Assembly (NCBI GenBank): GCA_024516155.1
Contig: JAJJXM010000027.1
Coordinates: forward strand, 111,001-175,000
Direction: 5' to 3'
Source: Pyronema omphalodes
Taxonomy: Eukaryota; Ascomycota; Pezizomycetes; Pezizales; Pyronemataceae
DNA length: 64,000 nt
Shown: positions 55,364 through 64,000 of the stretch, in pieces
Numbering within the stretch: the first letter of the stretch is position 1
How the letters are laid out: the number at the start of each line of letters is the position of its first letter
Notes under the pieces: generated by a model
What the model saw: the letters and a program-made list of their open reading frames with translations, nothing else
Told to the model about the DNA's origin: nothing
Database searches by the model: none
Made by a program: the position numbers and the translations under genes

Positions 55364-57409
55364 TCTTTTTTAGGACCGCTTTTTCTTTTTGAGGATCGTT
55401 TTGAAATGTCCAGTGTAACCATGGTCTAGAAGCACACTCCAGTTCGGCTTGATAAGTCGAGCTGTAGTTGGGCTATAGAGTGGGTTGTGCTGGATATCGA
55501 ACGGGTGGAGGATCACACGCTTGCCTTTTTACTTATTTTCTGCTTTATCGGTTTTTGTCGCACTTCTTTTTTTTTCTTTTTCTTTTGGGATATTTTGGAG
55601 TTAGGCCGGGGTGTTCCGTTTTTTTTTATTTTTATTTTTTTTTATCTTTTTATTTTATTACTCTTTTTTTTTTTCGAAGACAAAGCAAAGCGATTTGGAT
55701 CAAGTGGAATTATAACCTAAAAGGAGAGAAAGAGCGAACTAGGAATTTGGCAGTAGGAATTGGGAATTGGGAGTTGAGACTCGGGAATTGGGAATTGAGA
55801 GTTGAGACTCGGGAATTGGGAATTAAGAATCAGGAATCAGGAATCAGGAATCACGATTGGGAGTGGGATATTGGGATTGGGGTTGAGAATCAAGAATTAC
55901 GGATTGGGAATTGGGATGAGGAACTGGGAGTTGAGGATCTGAGAATCAAGGAATTGAACAATCAGAAGGGAAGAAATAATTTTTTTACTAGTCTTTTTTT
56001 TTTAACTTACTTTAGTCATGGTTTCACCGTCTTGTTTTTTTTCTTTTGTTTTTGGTCTTCTTTCATTTTTTTCTTTTTTTTTGGTGCAAGGGCTTGCGAT
56101 TGGCGATTTGCGGTTTTGCTTTCCCTGGGATGATGCTTTTTGAGTTTTTTGAATTTTTGAGGCTTTGAGGCTTTGGTTGAGAGATACTGTTACTGTTACT
56201 GTTACTTTGCTTAGTTTTTTTTTGTTTCTTTTTTTTGACTCCTTTTGACTCCTTTGGCTCCTTTGGCTTTGGCTGTTTGGCTTTACGCAATGATTTTCTT
56301 TTTTCTTTTTCTTTTTGGTATCTGGTATCTGGTCTTTTGGTACTTGGTTTTTATTTACCAGTTTTTTTTTTCTTGGACTTTATGAGCTTTGTAAATGATT
56401 TAGTTATGATTTCTTTTTCTTTTCTTTTTTTGAGTATGGAGGAGTTATTTTTTGATTTTTTACTGTGTGTTTTTGTTGTGTTTTTTTTGGATACTGGCAT
56501 GTGGGCATGTAGGTATGTGGGCATGAGGAGATGTGTGGAATGCTGAATGCTGAATGCTGAATGATTATCATGCAAATATTTTTTTATTTATATATCACCA
56601 TTGAACTTACTACCTACTGTACCTACTGCCTAGTACCTACTGCCTATTCTACCTACTACCTACTGTACTGTAACCTGTATCTTGATGATCGATTAGTCGG
56701 TTTGGGGCTGGTTTTGCTTTATGCATAGGCATAGGCATAGGCATAGGCATAGGGATGGTTTGGGCATATGGATGGCATAGGAATGATGAATTGCAGCATT
56801 AGTTTCGTAAGGTTAAAATATATTCCCCTGACGCTTTATGCAGTGCTTTATACACGATATGATGTAAGATTAAATTCCTCCTGCTGCTCCTCCTGATCCT
56901 CTATTGCCTGCTTTATTGCCTGCTTGATGCACTGCTCCTGCTTTATGCACAATATGCGTGACGAGAATCCTGGTTAACACGTTAACGTTCCTTATATGTA
57001 CGTGATATCTTCTAACACTGTGTTTAAGCACCCTTTGCCGCTGGGTATACTTACCACAACACACCCTACGACGACCATACGACTATACGACCATACAGCT
57101 ATACAGCTACATACATACAGCTATACAGCTATATAGGAATTGAACAACACGATTACATAAAAGATACCCTGTCATACATATATATATAGAGTTTTGGGGC
57201 GTTTATAGGATTGCGCGATTACGGGATTACGGGATTGCGCGATTACGGGATTACGGGATTACGGGATTACAGGGTTACGTCACATACCGATAGGACGCGT
57301 CTTCTATGTACTCGTATCCAATACCGCGTCCACCGAACTTGCCGTATTCACCGACGATATCGATCTTGAAGTAGTAACGACTCCTACTGATCTTGAAGTA
57401 GTAGTAGCG
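55364..57409. other. intergenic, homopurine and T-rich simple DNA
   Basis: T-runs (55560-55680, 55980-56500), GGGAATTGGGAATTGAGA words (55755-55930), a TACTGT run (56188-56207), CTACCTACTG words (56610-56670), a GGCATA run (56725-56752) and GATTACGGGATT words (57215-57275). No gene is seen. Confidence 0.65.
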
Positions 57410-57495
57410 ACTCTTACAGCTACGACTACTACAGCTACGACTACTACAGCTACGACTACTACAGCTACGACTACTACAGCTACGACTACTACAGC
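57410..57495. repeat. 15-bp minisatellite
   Basis: Five or six head-to-tail copies of TACGACTACTACAGC directly upstream (about 90 bp) of the CCDC174-like gene, within its likely 5' leader or promoter. Confidence 0.9.
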
Positions 57496-57584
57496 TTCCA
57501 CGATCCTACGGCCCTACAGTCCTACAGCAACCCCCCACCGCCTCCTCCACCCAACCAGCCAGCCAGCAACCTCCCACCTCCCCC

Positions 57585-58616
57585 ATGCCGCCCCCAGACT
57601 CAAAATCCCTCTACGGCGCCCCACGGCCAAAAAACACACCCATCCCCCTCTCCTCCACCTCGATCCACGCCCTAACCACCGAACTAGCCCTCGCACAATC
57701 CGCCGCCTCACCGCATCGTTCCGTACCCGCAAGATCACGACCATCATCTAATAAAACTTCCTCCCTGTTTAAAGACAGATCCGGACCCAGATCCCAGAAG
57801 AAAGGGATTTTGGACGGTGCGGCTAATAAGGATGGAGATGGAAAAATGTCGGAGGATATTGGTGGCGCGGAGGAATCTTTACTGGCTTGGGAACGCGGTA
57901 GAAGAGCTTTGGAGGAGAAGGCGAGACGGTATAGGGCGCTGATGAGGGGGGAGGAGAATGGGAGAGGAGAGGGGGATGATAATGCTCCGTTGGTGGATTT
58001 TGATAGGAAGTGGGTTGAGAGTGAGGAGGAGGATCAGGAGGAGGAGGATGGGGAACAGGTGGAATATGAGGATGAGTTTGGAAGAACGAGATTGGGGAGT
58101 AAGGCGGAGGCGGAAAGAGCGGCTAGAGCGGCTAGAGCAAGGGATTCGATGAACCTGTTTGTTCCGGATTCGGAAATGAGGATTCGGGAACCGAGGAATG
58201 TCATCTATGGGAATCATATTCAGACTCATGCGTTTTCGACACCGTTGTTTGAGGGCTTACCCTCTGTGGCAGAACTGAAAAGTACACTGCCTACTAAAGA
58301 GGTTCAGGAGGAAATGTTGGAATTGCATTATGATTCTAGGAAGGAGGTTAGGACTAAGGGTGTGGGCTTTTATCAGTTTTCGGAGAATGCGGAGGTCAGG
58401 AAAAGGGAGATGGAGGAGTTGGAGAAGGAGAGATTGAAAACTGAGAGGGAGAGAGAGTTGAGGAAAATGAAAAGGGAGGAAAGGAAAAAGGCATTGGATG
58501 AGAGGAGGGAAAAGATTAGGGGACTCAGAAGACAGAAGCAGGGAGGAAGTTGGTTGGAGAAAGAGTTTGGGGAGGGAATTTTAGAGGGGTTGATGGCGGG
58601 GTCGAGGGAGGCGTAG
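57585..58616 (+). CDS. CCDC174: CCDC174-family protein
   Basis: A single exon of 343 residues. Family hallmarks are present: a Ser/Pro-rich N-terminus with a short SLYG motif, an acidic segment (about 140-170) ending EYEDEFGRTR, which corresponds to the E-x-x-D-x-x-G-R-x-R motif of CCDC174, and RNVIYGNHIQTHAF. The family motif RTKGVGFYQFS is at about 258-268. A Lys/Arg/Glu-rich coiled coil follows (about 270-320). The animal homologue is nuclear and associated with the exon junction and splicing machinery; the fungal role is not established. I assign the family from motifs only. Confidence 0.8.
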   Translation: MPPPDSKSLYGAPRPKNTPIPLSSTSIHALTTELALAQSAASPHRSVPARSRPSSNKTSSLFKDRSGPRSQKKGILDGAANKDGDGKMSEDIGGAEESLLAWERGRRALEEKARRYRALMRGEENGRGEGDDNAPLVDFDRKWVESEEEDQEEEDGEQVEYEDEFGRTRLGSKAEAERAARAARARDSMNLFVPDSEMRIREPRNVIYGNHIQTHAFSTPLFEGLPSVAELKSTLPTKEVQEEMLELHYDSRKEVRTKGVGFYQFSENAEVRKREMEELEKERLKTERERELRKMKREERKKALDERREKIRGLRRQKQGGSWLEKEFGEGILEGLMAGSREA

Positions 58617-59609
58617 AGGCGTAGAGGAATGGTGGGGTGGTGGGTGGTGGGGTGGTGGGGTAGTTTGTTTCGTTGTTTCAACTGCGCATATGGCGTTTGG
58701 AGTTTATATAGCGTTGTATATGATTTTTATTTTAATCAACAGTATGACATTCATTGACATCTCATGAGAATCTGTGGCATGATAAATGTCGAAACCTACC
58801 TTTGTCTTCATTTCAGTCGATGTATATTAGCGGTCGATGCACCCTGTGTTGGAGTTCCATTTCCACTCTCTATCCACATGACCCGTTCTTCTGTCGTAAT
58901 ATCTTTTCTGCTTCAAATCAATTATTACCCTCCATCTTCCACTCCGATGTCTCCTTGAAATAGGTCTTCAATAAACGAAATATTGAATCACAGAAACTAC
59001 CACTTGATGTATATATTTTATATGCGTGGACTTGAATTCATTTAAACAGACATCCAGACATCCAGAAATTCACATATCCAGACATCCACACATCCTACAT
59101 CTCATCTATGCTCTTCTAGATTTCGTCTATGGATCCTGGCATCTCTCATCTCATCACATCACATAGGTCATCTTATGATAATTAGGTTTTTCATTCCTCG
59201 TTAGTATCAGTATGTCTGAATGAATATCCAGTACCAGTTACTGCATCAGCATGTAAGTACTCTAGCTCCTCTGTTTTTTTTCTTCTGGAATCTTGGAATC
59301 GACTACTTTTGATGAGCATTATAGATCGGGATGTGTGGTATACATTGGGATGTGGTATTCATTGTCATTGACTTTGGATAAGGTCAGTGCTTTGGGTATC
59401 CTGCTTACGATTTCATACATGAATTAACATTGTAGGTGATGAAGTAATGACTACCGCTAATTACTTCTTCTATCCTCCATCCTCCCAGTTCCCAGTATCT
59501 AGTATCTAGTGTCTAGTATCCAGCCTCCTCCTCATCGCTCATCTCTCATCTTTCATCCACATTCCCATCAAGAATTATGATAACATCATCATCATCATCA
59601 TCATCATCA
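58617..59609. other. intergenic, no gene seen
   Basis: CATCCAGACATCCA words (59048-59095) and an ATC run (59587-59610) directly at the 3' end of the next gene. Nothing else is recognised. Confidence 0.55.
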
Positions 59610-60615
59610 TTAATTACCACCACCACACCCACCACCGCATCCACCTTCACCACCACATCCACCACCACATCCTCCTCCGCAGCCACTATTTAAATTTCCG
59701 TTAGCTTCCGTAAAGTCCCCTTGCTTCGGCCTTCTGGCTTCGGCTCGTCCCTTTCCCCGTCCACTAAGGATTAAGCTCTTGAGATATTGATAAGGAACGA
59801 TACATATGTAGCTTGATAAGAAGGCTGGGGGTGGGGGTGTAAGGTTAGCAGTGGGAAGTGGGGGGGATCTGGGAAGGGCGGAAAGCGGAGGAAACTAGCC
59901 ACGATACATCGGTAGATGTAGATGAGCTGAGAGCTTCTAGAGTTTCTAGAGCTTCTGGAGCTTCTCGAAGCTTGACCCCGGATACGTATCCAATGGTAAA
60001 GCTTCCAGAAGCTCCGGAATTGCTTCTCAAGAGAGCTTTAGTTGCAGATAGATGCAGATAAATGCAGGCGAATGCAGACGAATGCAGACGAATGCAGACG
60101 AATGCAGACGAACGCAAGTTTCCAGAAGCTATTTCCCAGCTCCCATACATAGCTCCGTCTCCAAAAAACTGAAAAGGCAATAACAAAAAGCCAACACATA
60201 GAACTTCTAAGTGAAGCTTATCTCGGCTCGTCTCCGGTATCTTCCCCGCTTATCCATCCAATCGAAATACTTCCAGAGAATGTATACATATATATATATA
60301 CCGGAATAGCATCAAACTATACATCATATGTACATACATACAAAGATGCATCTACCGGTGAAGTCAAGAAATATCGTGCACCAGTGCAGAAGTCGTGGGT
60401 ATGCTTGCGTGGGTATAGAACGCTAAAAAAAAAATAAAAACTCACCCTGCAGCTTCAGCTTCGTTGTTAGCACTACCTTTGGCTTTGGGTTTCGCGTCCC
60501 ATCCACCATCGGTGCTGTGGCCTCCCCAGGAACTGGATGCTTTTGGAGCGCAGGTATGCGCTTTGCTTTCGGTTTCCTTCTTGGAGGAGGCTTTGGATTT
60601 TAGGAAGGAAAACAT
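59610..60615 (-). CDS. small Gly/Cys-rich protein
   Basis: Exons 60446-60615 and 59610-59685 join in phase (GG|T) to 81 residues. The N-terminal part is basic (MFSFLKSKASSKKETESK), then HTCAPKASSSWGGHSTDGGW. The C-terminal 26 residues are almost only Gly and Cys: five Cys spaced by GGG or GGEGG, ending GGGN. The intron is 760 nt, ten times the local norm, and contains simple repeats (GCTTCTAGA words and an AATGCAGACG array at about 60060-60112). Cys spacing of this type could bind metal or form disulfides. I do not recognise a family and make no functional claim. Support is the splice phase and the ordered Gly-Cys pattern; expression is untested. Confidence 0.65.
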
Positions 60616-60825
60616 GGTGGTGTGGTTGTTGTTGTTGTTGTGGTTGGTGATAAATAATTAGAAGTTATCCACTGGCGATGAAGCTTTGTTTTGGAGCGTA
60701 GTGTTGATGACGATATGGAGCGTGATGATGGAATGCGGTATGGACTGCTGGGTTTAAATATGGATAGGGCTCTCAGATCCCAAAAAAACAAAATCCGGGG
60801 GCGGGTAGATATCGATGGTAAGATA

Positions 60826-60826
60826 A

Positions 60827-60872
<46 letters not shown>
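60826..60872. repeat. (GATA)n microsatellite
   Basis: About eleven uninterrupted ATAG units. Confidence 0.95.
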
Positions 60873-61809
60873 GGGTAGATATCATAGACAAATGAACCAT
60901 GAACCCCAATTTATGATAATCGAGATTTGACGCCTCAAATTCTCTTGATCTCATTCGGGAATATCTTGCTCATTCTTCGTCGAACCGAAACATCGTACGC
61001 TGCGGAACATCGGTACAACGCTACAACACAGCTCTGTGTTGGAGTTATGCGCTCACTTGCATTAGGTTCAGCGCGAGATGATGCCAGCGACCGGCCAAAA
61101 TATATGGTCTCTATGTATGTACATACGAATTCTCATCATTTCCGTATGTATGTATGGGATATCATACCCGGGAATAAAGATCTCTGCTCTGATCACGCGT
61201 ATGTAGAGAGTGTTTGGAATCATGCCAGAAGTGGTGACTTACCTTATGTACTTGCACAACCTGTGACATGAGTAACCGCAAATCGCTCTAACTTAACTTA
61301 ATCATACATACAGTACATCCATACAGTACATGAGAATCGGAGGCTCCGTTCAGAAGATAGATAGATAGATACATAGATAAACGAAACCGAGGAAAATCGA
61401 TGAGCTGATACTAGAAACTGCCTTATGTACTTCTGTGTCTGTAGGTATGCAAAATGTGGGGTACATAATCAAGCCTCCAGGGTCGGGTTATTTTCGAGTT
61501 ACGTTTCAATCTATATATATGCATACCATACCTGAGGTTTGGTATTCGGCTGAGGGGCTGACGGGCTGACGTTTGGCTGGTGTTTGGTGTTTGGTGTTTG
61601 ATATTTTACCGAGCAGTAGAGTGGTGTGGAGGGGTATGTCCGCGCCATGGAAACACCAACAACACCAACACCACTGGTGTAAAACCAAGCAAGCTTCACA
61701 TCCGTCACGTCCGTCGTCGTCACGGTTCTCAACGACTTATCCCGTCTACGACCTACCACGCTTTATAGTATTCACAAGAAGAAAAGGAATATAGAACGAT
61801 ACGATAAAT
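60873..61809. other. intergenic, upstream of the PBY1-type gene
   Basis: Short GTATGTAT words (61135-61155) and a GTGTTTGGTGTTTGGT run (61575-61602). No gene is seen. Confidence 0.5.
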
Positions 61810-64000
61810 ATGCATATCCTTGTAAGCCGCCGGTTTTTTTGTTTTGGCAAACCTGTACAATAGGAAGTCGTGATGTCTTGAGACTTTGAGGCAGCGAAGT
61901 CCCCCGCGCTCCCCCCGCGTATACCCCGCGGTTCACGATACCTTAATACCTACCGACACCACCTCCGCCTTTTGCTTACCGCCGCGTCCCTCTTCACCCC
62001 GCACCCCTCCGCTGTGTCCCCTTCCCCTTGCTTCCCCGCCTCAGCCCGCCTGTTCATCCCGTACAGCCATGTATCCCGCACCCCAGCTAACCCCACCTAC
62101 CAGGTAGTCAACGACGACGGGCCACCATCGCAGGTGTCCTCACCCTACGTCCACTCCTTCGTTTCCTCTCTCCAAGCAGCCGGGCATATCGTATCAGTAG
62201 TTCTACCTCACGCACAACGTAGTTGGATCGGTAAAGCACATCTAGTTGGAAAAACTGTTACGCCTACATATTTCCGGCCTGGAACGCTTCATAAGGATGA
62301 TGGAACTACTCATGACCGGCCGAGAAAGGATGGTGGTGAGGAGTGGATTCTGGTTGATGGTACTCCTGCGAGTTGTGCGCAGATTGGTATTCATCATTAT
62401 TTTAAGGAGAAGGGGGAGATTGATTTGGTTGTGAGTGGGTAGGTTGTCTTGTTTTCTTTGGTGGGGGCGGAGGCACGTGGGTCTCGGGGATTTTGGTGGA
62501 CTTTGTTGGACTTTAACGGACGTCGTCGAGCTGATATATTGGGATAGACCAAACTACGGAAGAAACTCGACTGCGCTCTTCGCCCTGAGCTCCGGAACGA
62601 TTGGAGGAGCTATGGAAGCTGCTGTCTGTGGAAAGCGCGCCATCGCACTCAGCTATGCATTCTTCAACCGTAACCACGACCCTGAGATTATTAGAGCCGC
62701 CTCTACCGCCTCTGTTCGTATCATCGAGTACCTTTCCAAGAACTGGGCAGAAGGCACAGATCTCTACAGTGTCAACGTGCCTCTATTAGAGGGTGTTGAT
62801 AAGCCTGAGACAAAATGCTTGTACACCAACATGCTACAGAACTACTGGTCTAGTGGCTCTAGTTTTGAGCCTGTGGATGCTGAGGATGAATTGTCTCCGG
62901 AGGATCGTGAGGCTGAGATTCGTGAGGGTGAGGGTGAAGGCGATCAGAAACAGAATGGCGAGAGAAAGACTTTGCGCCATGTGAAGTTTAAGTGGGATCC
63001 TAAGTTTACCGATGTTTATGAGAGTGTGGAGAAGGTACGTGATGCTGAAAAGTGGCGGGAACGAGTGATCAGATGTGACTTGTCTTTTGGTGAATGGATG
63101 CTGATGGAAATTATAGTCTGAGCCCGGAAATGATGGCTGGGCTGTTGCGAAGGGACATATCAGGTGAGACGATATAACGCGCTTAAAGATGAGAGAAGGC
63201 TAACAAGAAATAGTATCACCCCCCTCAAGGCAAACTTTATGCACCACGCCCAGGACCTTATCGGTCAGGAAATCCAACTGTAAGTAAAGGAGGAGGGAAC
63301 TATAGAAGGAAGGTTACATCTTTAGATGCTTGAATTCTAGACCTCATAACTAAACCCCAACGATGTTTTTCTGTTGATGCTTTAATTCCTGTGGCTTTAT
63401 GTTTTCCTTGTTTTTTTTCTTAATTTTCTGGGGTTGACTTGTAGATTTAACTCAATTAGTCCTGTCGATAATTCTACTACTGTCCTTAATGATAGTATCA
63501 AGACTTTATCTCTTACCGAAAACAAGTCTTCTTCTAAGAACTATGCCGTCGTCGATTATGAAGATGCATACGTAGAGCCCAAAATCCTAGCTGCTCTCAG
63601 GAAATACATTCCGGACATCCAAACCGTCAAGACCCCCGAGGAACTTCCCAAAGATAAGGATATAAAAGTTATCAACTGGTCCGCGTACGAAAAAATCCCC
63701 TTCGAGGACGTCATGGACAAACCCGACAACATCCTAAGTTGCTCCTACATCATCCGGTATTTCCTCCATGACTATCACTCGACATCACCAACTAACCCCC
63801 CGTAGCAAAGCGCTTATCCGTAAACACCACCTCTCGCTAACAATCCGTCACCACGTCGCCAAAGTCCCCTCCTGCGCCCTCAGCCGTGCCTTCCCCCTCA
63901 CCTGCGACTTCGAATTAGACTTTGCCGAATTCCTCGACGAAGCACTAATGGAAGCCTTCGAGCTCTCGGCATCTCTGGAATCTAACTCCTCTCTCCCACC
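61810..64000 (+). CDS. PBY1: SurE / tubulin-tyrosine-ligase fusion protein (PBY1 type), 5' part
   Basis: Exons 61810-61821, 62104-62438, 62548-63034, 63117-63163, 63214-63279, 63445-63756 and 63806 to the window end all join in phase. The first coding exon is only 12 nt (MHIL) and completes MHILVVNDDGPPS, the SurE metal-site motif (NDDG, residues 7-10). The SurE phosphatase domain continues through QRSWIGKAH, SGPNYGRN, and GTIGGAMEAAVCGKRAIALSY. WAVAKGHISITPLKANFMH ends the domain. After a variable linker the tubulin-tyrosine-ligase-like part starts (AVVDYEDAYVEPKILAALRK, IKVINWSAYEKIPFEDVM, SYIIRKALIRKHHLS). Yeast Pby1 has the same fusion and is found in P-bodies. The 3' end is outside the window. 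Confidence 0.93.

Overview
The window is nuclear DNA of a filamentous ascomycete (Pezizomycotina). The grounds are intron-rich housekeeping genes with GT-AG introns (mostly 50-80 nt), an anthranilate synthase component I without a fused amidotransferase, a calcipressin, an Ish1/Msc1-type protein, a SurE-tubulin ligase (PBY1-type) gene, tRNA-derived SINEs and abundant simple-sequence DNA. A leotiomycete is my best guess, but that is inference from gene style only. Exon borders were placed by hand so that reading phase is kept across every junction.

Left third (1-25 kb): an Hsp20 gene (2176-2748, -), a foldback MITE-like element (3321-3618), then a large inverted repeat. Each arm pairs a unique flank of about 700 bp with an array of satellite units of about 200 bp. 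The left arm (4060-5765) is in reverse orientation and has about three units. The right arm (19090-25005) is forward and has about 26 units. Between the arms lie RFC5 (6028-9357, -, seven exons, unusually long introns), calcipressin (10661-11525, +) with a Crz1-type site upstream, long 9-bp and 8-bp minisatellites, and two tandemly duplicated Hsp20 copies. One copy (14599-15555) is a pseudogene with a 2-bp frameshift and a 365-bp SINE-like insertion bounded by a perfect 15-bp target-site duplication. The other (17691-18305) is intact. A second SINE with a clear tRNA head (16541-16888) lies between them and shares the 3' tail of the first.

Middle (25-41 kb): a dense gene block. It holds mitochondrial ribosomal protein uL30m (25651-25899, +), anthranilate synthase component I (26459-28260, -), a mitochondrial dicarboxylate carrier with two micro-exons (28905-30737, -), an eight-repeat Ish1 protein with signal peptide (32473-34681, -), a putative mitochondrial low-complexity protein (35734-36417, -) and a large uncharacterised protein (38367-40923, -).

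Right (41-64 kb): gene-poor, microsatellite-rich DNA with isolated genes. These are an NHP6-type HMG-box protein (48080-48736, -), an uncharacterised Ser/Pro-rich protein with a C-terminal membrane domain (52486-55363, +), a CCDC174 homologue (57585-58616, +), a small Gly/Cys-rich protein (59610-60615, -) and the 5' part of a PBY1-type gene running off the end (61810-64000, +). The genes do not form a pathway cluster. The most unusual features are the satellite/inverted-repeat architecture with hairpin-forming units, the dated SINE insertion into an Hsp20 duplicate, and a phased CCAAT cluster at 43.1-43.4 kb without a recognised gene.
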